In this document: piece by piece, positions 11,623 to 21,179 of the stretch
Layout of the letters: each line of letters begins with the position of its first letter
How positions within the stretch are numbered: the stretch's first letter is position 1
Assembly: GCF_014905175.1 (NCBI RefSeq)
Contig: NC_057789.1
Location: forward strand, 10,044,001 to 10,108,000
Source: Aphidius gifuensis
Lineage: Eukaryota; Arthropoda; Insecta; Hymenoptera; Braconidae
Direction: 5' to 3'
Length of the DNA stretch: 64,000 bases
Translations under genes and position numbers: made by a program
The notes under the pieces: generated by a model
The model's database searches: none
Told to the model about the DNA's origin: nothing
The model's input: the letters and a program-made list of their open reading frames with translations, nothing else

Positions 11623-12129
11623 GGAGGTTATGCACAAATTCATTGCGGGTGTTGCGGGGCGCTTCTGACGTCACAGACAAAACTGAAATCTGGCTACACT
11701 GTAAAAAAATAAAGTGAAAAGCGCCTGCGCCCCGTATACAATATATGGGATTGCGGGTATGTGTGTGTGTTTGAACATGCCATACGTTGTCACATCTAAT
11801 TTTTGTAAAGTTTATAATTAATTTCTCATTAATTGACCGATCAACATATGAAAATTTTTCGCGCAATCAATAAAACTCGGTTTCTAGTATATGTGTGATT
11901 TTTTTCAAGATTTTTTCATCATTTTTTCTATCCGAAAAAAATGGTTGAAATCTCCATAAGAGCCAATGTTAAATATTATTTTCAATAATTAATTACAAAA
12001 AATTTAACCGATCAACATAAGAAAATAATTATACCGTTGTATTCAGAATGAAAAGATCTACTTGTGTACAAAATTTCAGAACATTCTCATTATATTTTTT
12101 AAACAAAGAGTAATTTCTGCATAACCTCC
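11623..12129. mobile_element. TTAA-flanked element C, GGAGGTTATGCA ends
   Basis: GGAGGTTATGCACAAATT (11623) follows TTAA (11619-11622), and its mirror AATTTCTGCATAACCTCC ends at 12129 just before TTAA (12130-12133). At 507 bp it has no transposase. The TTAA duplication and GG-start ends resemble those of element A, so both may have been moved by the same TTAA-specific transposase. Confidence 0.75.
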
Positions 12130-12194
12130 TTAACAATCGATTGCATATCATTATTAACAATATTTTTATCTTAGAAAATTCAACCTAAACTAAA

Positions 12195-12290
12195 CTAAAA
12201 TTCCGGATTTTGCGGGGATCGATCTCTGGGCTATTCTGTTCAAAATCGGCAACTCTATCCTATTGACCACGGCGGCGTACATGGAATCGA
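12195..12290 (-). repeat. tRNA-like sequence, minus strand
   Basis: Minus-strand box A-like TGGTCAATAGGATAGAGT and box B-like GATCGATCCCCGC sit at tRNA-like spacing. Stems do not pair. Likely a tRNA-derived SINE fragment inside the 11368 element. Confidence 0.4.
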
Positions 12291-13102
12291 TGAAATTGAA
12301 AGTCCTTTACAAGTGTAGAAAGTTTTTTCAAAATTACAATAGAAAAACTTGATATGATTAATACTATATATGTATATGCAACAATGTATTTATTATTATC
12401 AAAAAATAAAATGACATTCTGAAATTAATTTTTTTTTTTTTTCAAATACTTCTAAGTTGGATCCGTTTCAGATCAGGAAAACCGGATCCAGTTAGCCTCA
12501 GCCAAACCTGACCGAACCCGGAGATAACTTTGAAAAAAAAAATAAAGTCCGATTAAAGTCCGGCACCCTGGATCCGAGTCGGATCAGGAAATAGTAAGGA
12601 AAGGCGGATCCGGTTAGCCTTAGCCAAACCTGACTGAACCCGGAGATAACTTTGAAAAGAAAAATAAGGTCCGATTAAACTCCGGCAATCCGGATCCGAT
12701 TCGGATCAGGATCCGGCCAAGCCGGATTCAATTTCCACTCGGGTTGACCCTAAATTTTCGTCTTAAATAATTAATAACTTTCAAAATCCGTGGTAGAAAT
12801 CAATGATTTTTTTTTTACTATCTTCGTAATTTAAAAAAGTATAAGCTGTAGTGAAATGAAGGTTTTCTGTGAGACCATTTTTTCAATAAAAAAGAAAACA
12901 TGCCGATGCTTCCTATACATGTGTAAAAAGTGTTAATTGTTGTCAACTTTAACCCTAATTATCTCACTTAAATCGTGGTAGAAAATTACAAAAAAAAATT
13001 GTTAAAATAGATCTTTATTTCACTTAAAAAATAAGCCTCCTTTGATCAAAATCTGTGAGAGGAAATTTTTTTTTCAATATTTTGACATACCGCCTTAAGG
13101 TT

Positions 13103-14323
13103 CCCGAGTGGAAAAATTTTCAGGATGCCCTATTTGACCTCAAACCCTGATCAGAAACGGATCAGGATTCCTTATTCAGGGAACCTGACTCATTCCTGAC
13201 CCGAACCTGGTCAGGACACCTTACGATTTCCTTAAGTTAGGTAACCTTATCCAATCCTGTTCAGGAAAAGAATAGGAAACCTTGACGTATCCTGAATAAG
13301 GTTTCCTGAACAGATTCTGACCAGGATATTATCAGGAAAAATTTATCAAATGATTTAATTTTTCTTATTCAGTTTTCCTGTTCAGAAAAAGAACAGGAAA
13401 CCTAAACGTATCCTGAATAAGGTTTCCTGAACAGATTCTGACCAGGATACTATCAAGAAAAATTTATCAAATACATTAATTTTTTTTATTAAGTTTTCCT
13501 GTTCAGGAAAGGAACAGGAAACCTGAACGTATCCTGAATAAGGTTTCCTGAACAGATTCTGACCAGAATATTATCAAGAAAAATATTTTTTGAATTTAAT
13601 TTTAATTTTAATTCTAAAACAAAATGACAAGGGACAATTTAACAAATTGTTATATTTTATTTTTACGTTAAATTAACGTCGCAAATTCTAACTTAAGTTT
13701 TTAGCTGATGTAATTTATGAAAAGCAAAGTAAATCACATCAGATCATCGATAGACGGCATGGCCGCGCGTGTTAAGGCCCGTAGTTGTAATCTGAAAGTT
13801 CCGAGTTCGCGTCCCGCTAGTGGTTAGGTAATTTAAGTTATGTTAGGTATATAAAATCTTATCATTCAACCTGTTTCATCATTAACATCGCTATAGTAAG
13901 TTTTTCAGCCGATTTACAAAACATCAAATAATAAAATTAATTTTTAGAATTATTTGATCCACGATCAGGAATCCTGTTCCATTCCTGATCAGGTATCCTG
14001 CTCAGGTTTCCTGATCCGATTCTGATCAGAATCCTAAAAAAGAGCGTTACATTCTGATCCGTTCCTGAACAGGATTCCTGGTTATGTTCTAGTCAGGAAT
14101 CCTGATCCATTCCTGTTCAGGTATCCTGATCCATTCCTGTTCAGGTATCCTGGCTCTAACCCTACAATCTGGTCAGGTTTCCTGATCCGGTTCTGATCAG
14201 AATCCTAAAAAAGAGCGTTACATTCTGATCCGTTCCTGAACAGGATTCCTGATCCGGTTCTGATTTGAAATCAGGTTCCCTGATCCGGTTCTGATCAGAA
14301 CCTTAACTAAGTTTCCACTCGGG
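13103..14323. mobile_element. Element with CCCGAGTGGAAA ends and CCTGATCAGGA subterminal repeats
   Basis: CCCGAGTGGAAA at 13103 and TTTCCACTCGGG at 14312-14323 are exact mirrors. The outer parts (13120-13580, 13965-14305) consist of dozens of short palindromic words such as TCCTGATCAG, GGAATCCTGATCC and TTCCTGTTCAGG. Units of about 120 bp are tandemly repeated at 13250-13580, and AATCCTAAAAAAGAGCGTTACATT occurs twice. The flanks are TT on both sides, as for the sister element at 11368. A tRNA-like sequence lies in the centre. There is no transposase ORF. Confidence 0.75.
13744..13830 (+). repeat. tRNA-like sequence inside the 13103 element
   Basis: Box A-like ATGGCCGCGCGTGTTAAGGC resembles a Leu/Ser tRNA, and box B-like GAGTTCGCGTCCC follows. 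The T stem and acceptor stem are mismatched. Probably a tRNA-derived retroposon head. Confidence 0.45.
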
Positions 14324-14384
14324 TTGCCAAAGAATTTTGTTTTAAGAAAATAATGTTGCTTAAAATATAATTTTTTGGCAACCT

Positions 14385-14640
14385 TAATTTCTTAGCTACA
14401 TTCTTTCCTTAGCTGCTTTATCTTGGACATTCGTATTCTTAAAAAATAAATTTAGTTAATTTACATCTATTTCATTTCTGAAATAAATAAAAATGTCTAC
14501 GGAAAAGCAGTTGCTAAGGAAAAAATGTAGCTAAGGAATTAATGTAGCCAGAAAAATTGGGCGGTAAGCAACATTAGTTTCTCAGCTACATCTTTTCTTT
14601 AGCTACTGCTTTTCCTCGGACATTTTACGTAGGCGAAGCC
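14385..14640. mobile_element. MITE with TTAGCTACATCTTTTCC arms, copy 3
   Basis: Arms TTTCTTAGCTACATTCTTTCC (14389) and AAGGAAAAAATGTAGCTAAGG (14516) flank an AT-rich centre. A further inverted half-copy (14574-14625) starts GGCGGTAAGCAACATTAG. Same family as at 5690 and 10934. Confidence 0.6.
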
Positions 14641-15834
14641 TATAGTATTGAATTCATACACGTTTTTTTTAAAATGATCATATCTTGTAAAGTAATAAAG
14701 TTAGAAGAATCGTATTAGGACCAAATTATTTGTCTATGAAAATACTAAAACCGGGGACTTACTAAAAGTAATTTCAATTGTTAGTTAATTTGTTATTAAC
14801 AAAAAACGATCACCGTATAATTTTCAAAGTCAAATAATAAGAAAACTAAGAACAAATCATGGATGCGATTTTTTGCCAGGATATTAAGAATGACGGAATT
14901 TATAATAATCGAGTTGAAAATTGTTTTTAATGTCGTTGGAAGATTGTTAATAAACAAAATTGCTGTTTTATGTTTTGCATAACTCTTTAAAATTTTAACT
15001 GACAAGCTTTGTTTATAGCTCAAATTAATTGTCTTTTGATAATGAGAGCCACCCTCTCTTGATAAAATTTGCTCTGATCATTTGTTAATTAGATATCAGT
15101 ATTGTTTATAACAATCACTATCATCCTATGTTACAGTTGAAAAATAGTAACGAAGGATAATTTTAGCGATTTTATCAAGACAGGGTGGCTCTGGAATTTA
15201 ATATCGAATTTTTGAGCTCAAAAACTTTTATGTTAATTTGTTCAAAAGTTATCCAAAATATAAACAATTACCGATTTTATTTTAAACATTTTTCTTCAAA
15301 AAAGAGTTTAAAGCGCATGCGTAAACTTTCTTTGCTGTGGTTACAATTTGCTTGATCGATAAAAAAATAGTTATTTTTATATTACCATGTTATTAAAAAG
15401 AAAAAAAAAACTACCATGGACAAATTTTTATAAATAAAAGTAATAAACAAAATGGTTCTAAAAAAGATTTGTTTAGTTAAAAAAAAAGTAAATTGAACGA
15501 TTTATTTTTTTTATATTTGTATTGATTTCTTTTTTGAACGAATCTAATAAAATTATTAATTACAAGTGGTATAACCTCAAATTTTTTTCATCTGTATTTT
15601 TATTTATGTACATAATTTGACAGGTGAAAAACAGCGCGAAAAAAACAAAAAATATTTAATCATATAATTTAAAATTATTAATAAAAAAAAAAACTAAAAT
15701 GAATTTGGAATAATCAAGAGAAACCACACGGGCTTTCGCCGGAGTTTTGAAAATTTTCAATTTTCAATAGAACGAATCCGTTACTAAAAATTTTTATTTT
15801 TAAGATTACCACTTGTTCAAGGTGGAACAATATC
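14641..15834. other. Non-coding interior of the composite block
   Basis: No gene recognised. A 25-bp inverted repeat, GAGCCACCCTCTCTTGATAAAA near 15047 and its mirror near 15168-15190, encloses about 100 bp. The segment 15735-15795 (CGGAGTTTTGAAAATTTTCA and on) recurs at 19998-20050 outside the block. Confidence 0.45.
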
Positions 15835-16050
15835 ATTTCTTGTTTATTTTTTAAAAATAAAATTACATGTATATTATTTATTTAATAAATTAAAATGTCA
15901 AAGAAAAAACAGTAGCTAAGGAAAAGATGTAGCTATAAGCAATTAATGTTGCTTACCGCACAATGTCGTCAAATAAATAATAATGTTCAAGAAAAAGCAG
16001 AAGCTAAGGAAAAAATGTAGCTAAGAAATTAATGTAGCCAAAAGAATTAT
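15835..16050. mobile_element. MITE with TTAGCTACATCTTTTCC arms, copy 4
   Basis: Mirror image of 10934-11105. It contains AAAATTACATGTATATTATTT, AGTAGCTAAGGAAAAGATGT and a second arm GCAGAAGCTAAGGAAAAAAT, then AATGTAGCCAAAAGAATTATG. It forms the inner part of the right arm of the composite block. Confidence 0.6.
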
Positions 16051-16690
16051 GCGGGATAAGCAACATTATTTTTTTAGGTACTGCTTTTCCTTGGTACTTA
16101 TTAATTCATTAACAAATAAGATTGATGTGATAAATGAGTTAAAAAATTAACGAATATAAGATGCGCAGTATTAATTAGCGCATGTTTGTGGCTCCAATTT
16201 TAGTCACGTTTTAGTCCCGTTTCGACGTTAAATCGAGGCTAAAAAGCGGTCACGCCGAGACTGAATAGGAAAATATCTTAAAATTCAAGTATTTCCTTGT
16301 TTTATTAATAATAATTATAGTTTTGTATTTAAATAAATCAATAATAATTTTAGGTTTTTTTCAACTTGTTCTTTCTCCACCTTGTTTAGTTTTGTTTTAG
16401 TCACGTTTCGACGTCGGATCGAGGCTCAAATGCGGTTACGCTGAGACTGAATAGAAAAATACCTCATAATTCAATAATTTCGTTGTTTTAATAATAATAA
16501 TTATTAGTTTTTCTATAATTTATATTAAATTCAGATGAAACAATAAAAAATCAACATTTTATAAGTTTTTTCCCACTTTTTTCTTTCTCTCCCCCGTTTG
16601 ATCTCGTTTTAGTGTCGTTTCGACGTCGAATAGAGCTCGCTGCCGACGTCGATCCGAGCGTATATAGCTCGGAAATTAGCCTCGATCGAT

Positions 16691-17186
16691 GTCTTAAGAT
16701 TTATGTAAATATTATGAATTCTCCGGTCGATAGAAAGACCATATATAGATGCTTTGTATATAAACGTAATCATTTTTCACTTCAATAAATTTTTATAAAC
16801 GTTGTATTTAACTACTGGAACATATTATTTATCGTATCGTCTCGTGTCGCGGCATTACTAGACATAAGTTAAGTTTTGTTATTGCAGAAAGGAAGCGAGT
16901 GGGTATAATTGGTTGGAAATCATGCGTAAAATATGAAAATAATGCTGGCTGACAATTATCTGGTCATATGTCCAATTGTTGTCTGGAAAAACGCGTAAAA
17001 ATAAAATAATCGAATTTTTATGAATTAAGTAAAGTTATGTCATCGCAGAAAAGCAGCCGTTTGGCTCAAATTATCTGATAACATTTCTGAAATACGAAAC
17101 ATATAATGGCTGGCCAATAAATGGTCAAAAAAAATTTTTGAACAAGAAAATACCGGTGCGAGTGACTTTACTTTAGAAGGCCTATA
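16691..17186. other. Spacer, possibly the 5' part of the 17187 ORF unit
   Basis: Slightly GC-richer than average. Two similar stretches (TAAGTTTTGTTATTGCAGAAAG near 16869; TAAAGTTATGTCATCGCAGAAA near 17029) suggest an internal tandem duplication. No ORF. Confidence 0.35.
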
Positions 17187-17666
17187 ATGCTTAAATATAT
17201 TTCCAGCCTTGATTCTCAAGGTATTTCAACATTGAAAAAAATTGGCATAGATGTTAGTGAATCTTTGAACCTACTTAATAGTGATTTCCATGCTGTAAAA
17301 TTATGGTACCACGTTTGTTGTTATAAACAACTCATGAACAAAATTCAAAGCATTACACGACAAAAAGAAGTATCTACAAAACTATCAGAGTGGCATCATA
17401 AACGGGCTGTACATGCACGTGCCTACGATTATATATCATCGTTGATTAAAAAAAATGTAGTTGAAAAAAAGGAAAGATATTATTTACTTGATTTAACCCG
17501 TGAATACAACAATCGTTTAGAACAATTATGTACTGAAAATGATATAAATCACAAAGAAATAAGTGCACAATCATTGGAAAAAAAAATAAAAACCAGTTCT
17601 CTAGGTTCTTCAATCAAATTTATTACAGATGATGAAAAAAAAAAATATTTGTGTGTATGTGTGTAG
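17187..17666 (+). CDS. Truncated TE-type protein of unknown function
   Basis: A 159-residue frame opening with MLKYISSLDSQGISTLKKIG. It has a WYHVCCYKQLMNKI motif (residues about 60-75), followed by an R/K-rich turn and a helical region (HARAYDYISSLIKKNVVEKK, then LLDLTREYNNRLEQL). The order of an H-x-x-C-Y motif, then a helical Y-I-x-x-x-I-I segment and L-x-x-L-x-x-x-Y resembles N-terminal parts of large invertebrate multigene families with transposon-like distribution (from memory; family name unknown to me). The frame ends in a microsatellite that encodes KKKYLCVCV (GTGTGTATGTGTG), so the C-terminus is probably lost. Position beside the mobile-element block fits a TE-borne or TE-captured fragment. 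It has no known partner or pathway. Confidence 0.4.
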   Translation: MLKYISSLDSQGISTLKKIGIDVSESLNLLNSDFHAVKLWYHVCCYKQLMNKIQSITRQKEVSTKLSEWHHKRAVHARAYDYISSLIKKNVVEKKERYYLLDLTREYNNRLEQLCTENDINHKEISAQSLEKKIKTSSLGSSIKFITDDEKKKYLCVCV

Positions 17667-18785
17667 ACGATCCTTGTAAGTGAGTTAAACAGAAAGTATA
17701 TGCACAAGTAGAGGATAGCTTGAGAATCTAGTATATACTAGTAGTAGTATAGGCTCAGAGCATGTAGACCTCCATGACTCATAGAAAAAAAATGCTTCTT
17801 TCCAAGCATATCTTTTTTTTTTTACTCACTTTCATGCTTACACACAACCAGCTAAACTGAGTTTACAATTAGTCTTAATTGTATTATTATTTATTTGAAT
17901 TTTACATTAAACTTTTTTGTATCAAAAAATTTTTTTTGAGGAATTTTTTTTTTTAATATTAAAATTTAAAAATAAAAAAAATGATGAAATAAATAATTTC
18001 TTAATAAATAATTTGTATTTATCATAAAATTATTCGTTTAAATTATATATTCAAAATGTATATTTTAAAAAAATAATATTAACAGCAGATCATCGTTTTT
18101 TTTTTTAATTTTATCGTTTCATTTTATAATTGAATAAAAAAAAAAACTCGGGGCTCTAGTGTAACGTTTTTCTTTCCTGAATATCCTCCACTCTTATTAT
18201 TTGCATTGTGCTAATGAAAGAGATAAGAGGGGCAGAGCAACCGAATTTTCAAAACGAAGATCTGGTTTTGGTAGGAAAAATATGTTTTTCTTTACGCATA
18301 AGGTCCAACACAAAAAAAAAAAAAGAAATTTTTTTTCTGGGAATCTGTGTGGCCTAATACCAGTATTGTTTCGATGTCTCTGAAAATCGTCTCGCCACCA
18401 GAGAGACAATTCAAGGGTAGAATAATATAGTTGGCTCCAAGTACTGAGCTGACCATTGGCTGCCAATATTCGCCCGATCATGCTTTTGAAAATTAAGAAA
18501 TTTAAAAAATTTAATAAAAAAAAAACTGTTGCATTTATTTGAACTTATTAATTTTTTTTTCGATAGTCCTGACAAGCCTTAACAACAAACAACATAATTT
18601 TTCGAAAAATTCTTAATTTCGTCTATTTACTACATTTCAACTACATTTTTCAAGTTTTTTATTATTATTGATAGTAATATATTATCGCAATTGCAATTGT
18701 GAACAAAAAAAAAAAAAAAGCAAAGGATTTTTTTACAAAAAAAAGTCAAGTATTTGAAATTGTCACTATAATTATAAGTATATTA
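17667..18785. other. Spacer, no gene recognised
   Basis: 17680-17780 contains CTAGTATATACTAGTAGTAG and the GTAGACCTCCATGA 14-mer also found near 726. 18150-18480 is GC-richer and has a short frame on each strand, neither convincing. It starts with a TGTAACG-like sequence resembling the LTR start at 24599, so it could be an LTR fragment. Confidence 0.35.
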
Positions 18786-18794
18786 ATTTGGATA

Positions 18795-19030
18795 TGACAC
18801 TAGAAAGTCAAGAAAGAAATATATATTTTTGACGCATGTAAATAAGTCTGAACTATTGAAAAAAAAAAATTTAACTTGACCCTACCTGATGTAAAATATG
18901 TCTTGAATACTGTAATCTTATTTGGAAAAAACCAGGTGGGGTCAAGTTTAAAATTTTTTTTTTCAATAGTTCAGACTTAATTACATGCGTCAAAAATATA
19001 TATTTCTTTCTTGAATTTTTAATTATAGTG
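18795..19030. mobile_element. CACTA-ended MITE
   Basis: CACTAGAAAGTCAAGAAAGA (18797) is mirrored at the right by TTTCTTTCTTGAATTTTTAAT and TATAGTG (to about 19030). Arms of about 90 bp share ATATATATTTTTGACGCATG, AAGTCTGAACTATTGAAAAA and AACTTGACC. The unpaired centre is about 60 bp. Ends beginning CACTA suggest the CACTA/EnSpm group, but no clear 2-3 bp duplication is visible. Confidence 0.7.
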
Positions 19031-20245
19031 TATTTTAATTATTTATAAATTTTGATGGCATGACATTGAAGTACAAATCAATTACAATCGATGACAATCA
19101 TTGTTTTTTTGTCGGCTAACTTATTTTTTTTACAATGCTATTGACACTTGGCTTGCTTTCGTAATTAAGACAAAAGATAAATGTACGATTACGCATGAAA
19201 GCGAATAATTTAAAATGAAAAAAAAATAATTTATCGTGATGTAAATAAAAAATATAACAGTAAATAAAATGTCTTTGTCAACCAAAATATATACTTTAAG
19301 ACTTGTTTAATAAATCAACAAAATAAAAAAAATAAATAAAACAAATTTATTCAAGTTTTTCTTAAAAATATAAGTTATATTTCCAATAAGTACTTTTACT
19401 TCTAAGGACAAGAGTTTTTTTCATTGATTAATAATTATTTTCTTTGCAATTATTATTTTCCAAAAAACAACGATTTACTCGGAAATCAAATCGATATTAA
19501 TCTGATTTCATTGTCAGTCTCAAGTATCTGGTGATATTCAAGACAGATTTTAGTAAGTTAAATCTATATATTTTAAAATATCTACCTTTTAAAATATATT
19601 CTGAACGGTTAAATCTTCAAAATAGCTCTAATTAATTTTTTGACTATAATATGAGATTTTTTAGTTAATTATTTAAACAATTAATGAAGATTTAAACAAC
19701 CATTATTTTTATTTTTCATCATTTTTTTTTTGCCGTACGCATGCGCACTAGTGACTGTAGAGCATAATACCCACTCATTTACCATATATTAGTTTTTTTT
19801 TTTTTAAGATGGCAGATGGTAGCACTCAACAATTCTAGGAATCAATTTGGTTTATTTATTTTGTATTTTTTATCATGTTTTTTGAAAGTTTAAGGTTAAA
19901 GTTTTATAGATAAATTTAATATAATGAATAATTGTATTATAATTTATTATTAAATAATAAATAAAAATTATAATTTCGGAGTTAACGCGTCCTCCCACCG
20001 GAGTTTTGAAAATTTTCAATTTTCAAAGAGAATGCAGCCGTTACTATAAATTTTAAACTTATGAAATTAGTATTCGACAACTATTTTTTTTTTTTTTACT
20101 TTTTTATAATGTTCATTTAATTTCATTTGGATATTAAATTAATTCGAGTGAAGAAAAATTTTTCGATTACTTCTGTGTCATGACCAAATTATTTTGATTA
20201 ATTCAATTGTCTAAGTTTAAATTATCAAATGATTCTATAAAAACA
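19031..20245. other. AT-rich spacer, no gene seen
   Basis: AT-rich. It holds a copy (19998-20050) of a segment also present at 15735-15795. GTACGCATGCGCACTAGTGACTG-like sequence at 19735 is locally GC-rich. No coding signal. Confidence 0.45.
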
Positions 20246-20330
20246 AAACTAATTTTTTTCAGTTTCCGGTAATCTCTATTAAAACGGGAAATTTTCCAGT
20301 TTGCATGTCAAAGTTCAAATATCAACCACA

Positions 20331-20425
20331 GTAAGAAAAGCGCGTGATAATCGTCGCATGCGTAGAGTTTTCACTCAAGTTTTTTCTCTCTTTGATTTTC
20401 TTGATCTTCTTGCTTTTATAATTTC
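20331..20425 (+). other. Putative 5'-UTR intron of the 20560 gene
   Basis: CCACA|GTAAGAAAAG near 20330 and TTTTATAATTTCAG|ACAGCTC near 20429 form a plausible GT-AG pair upstream of the ATG at 20560. GC-richer sequence around 20250-20340 would then be the promoter and first leader exon. Confidence 0.3.
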
Positions 20426-20559
20426 AGACAGCTCACATCACAGATGGCTCACATGTTGTGTAGCATTGTGTAGCAGTTTAATCTGTTGTTAATAATCAAT
20501 TAACAATTAATATTAATGAATGTTTTTATTGTTTGAAAAAAGTAAATAAATTCAAAAAA

Positions 20560-21179
20560 ATGAGTGGAATCATGAGAATAGGTTTGCGTCTTGTTGGAAC
20601 AACAAGATATATTCCAAATAATAACTCAACAAAATATCTACAATCTATATGCCACGTGAGAAATGGTTTTAATCATGTTCCCAAAAATTCATTTACATCA
20701 GGTAAGTCATTTCATTCTTGTAATTATCGATGAAAATTTTTGAAATAAATATAATACATATAATTTTTAAAGTATCGACGAAAATGTGTCAAACAAAAAT
20801 TGAGTGGTTTAGTATGATGCAACAGGACTTAAAACATATACCACGTGTTTAGTTTGACTTTTGAACTTTTACCATTGTCAAATTTTTCTGTTATCAAAAT
20901 CGATTATTTTTTATACTATTTAATGTTAAATAAATATAATTAATCAAGTATTATATATTTCATATTTAACAATATATTTATTGAAATAATTTATTTTAAT
21001 ATTTATCATTTAATATTATTATATAGCTCAACAAGAATCGGCTGGATATTGGAGAGATAAGTGATAAAATAAAAACTTTTTGTATTTATACAATTCCAAT
21101 AACAATTATTGCTTACGTTACTTATAAAAATATTTCTGGATTTTTTAATGATATGGAAATGGAGCATGGTTAAATAATA
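20560..21179 (+). CDS. Putative mitochondrial inner-membrane subunit, truncated (COX6A-like?)
   Basis: Exon 1 (20560-20701) starts in an AAAATG context. It encodes an Arg/Ser/Asn-rich, acid-free N-terminus (MSGIMRIGLRLVGTTRYIPN and on) typical of a mitochondrial targeting peptide. It ends at TCAG|GTAAGT. Exon 2 begins after ATATAG (21027) and reads AQQESAGYWRDK then TGA (21062-21064), giving 59 residues. One frame over, the same exon continues DKIKTFCIYTIPITIIAY to EMEHG, a hydrophobic helix followed by E-M-E-H, stopping at TAA (21174-21176). W-R, a helix with a central P, then E-M-E-H resembles cytochrome c oxidase subunit 6A; NDUFB5 is another option. The frame looks shifted by one base near 21060. 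The downstream part of a COX6A (PEF and FPWG motifs) is absent, replaced by a perfect palindrome from 21156. Probably a truncated copy. Confidence 0.4.

Larger units (their letters stand above)
11368..12743. mobile_element. Element with CCCGAGTGGAAA ends and GGATCCG subterminal repeats
   Basis: CCCGAGTGGAAA at 11368 is mirrored by TTTCCACTCGGG ending at 12743. Both ends carry many copies of a CGGATC(A/C)GG / CGGATCCGATT word on both strands, seen at 11390-11560 and 12450-12725. The flanks are TT on both sides. No coding sequence. The middle contains the TTAA element at 11623-12129 and a tRNA-like sequence near 12200-12290. A sister copy with different internal repeats lies at 13103-14323. Confidence 0.75.
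11160..13094. mobile_element. TTAA-flanked element A, GGCGGTATGT ends
   Basis: The left end GGCGGTATGT starts immediately after TTAA (11156-11159). The right end ACATACCGCC finishes immediately before TTAA (13095-13098). The 10-bp inverted ends and the exact TTAA duplication fit a non-autonomous piggyBac- or Kolobok-type transposon. No transposase is seen. The interior is interrupted by the element at 11368-12743; without it the element would be about 560 bp. Confidence 0.75.
9225..16690. mobile_element. Composite block with long terminal inverted repeats
   Basis: The left end CCCAGGTAGAAATTAGTCTC leads into a CG-rich zone (GACGTCGACAGCGAGCTCTA, then TTCGACGTCGAAACGA). That zone is mirrored at 16540-16680. 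The inverted similarity continues inward: the sequence GCATGTTTGTGGCTCC at 16181 and its mirror at 9581, the AAGATTGATGTGATAAATGAG segment, and the MITE arms. The left arm is about 680 bp in total, split by the hairpin at 9742. The right arm is about 860 bp because a unit of roughly 200 bp is tandemly duplicated (about 16200-16500). The outermost right end has lost the CCCAGGTAGAAA terminus. No transposase ORF is present, and the interior is filled with other elements. It resembles a foldback-type element used as a landing pad. Confidence 0.7.

Noticed and set aside
11606..11866. Minus-strand ORF spanning a TTAA element boundary
   Set aside because: Crosses the end of element C and is low complexity; chance frame.
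9225..16690. CRISPR array or tandem satellite
   Set aside because: Repeats are inverted transposon arms and irregular palindromic words, with no direct repeat-spacer periodicity; host is eukaryotic.
20301..20492. ORF ending WLTCCVALCSSLICC
   Set aside because: Overlaps the putative leader intron of the 20560 gene and has no protein character; more likely 5' UTR.
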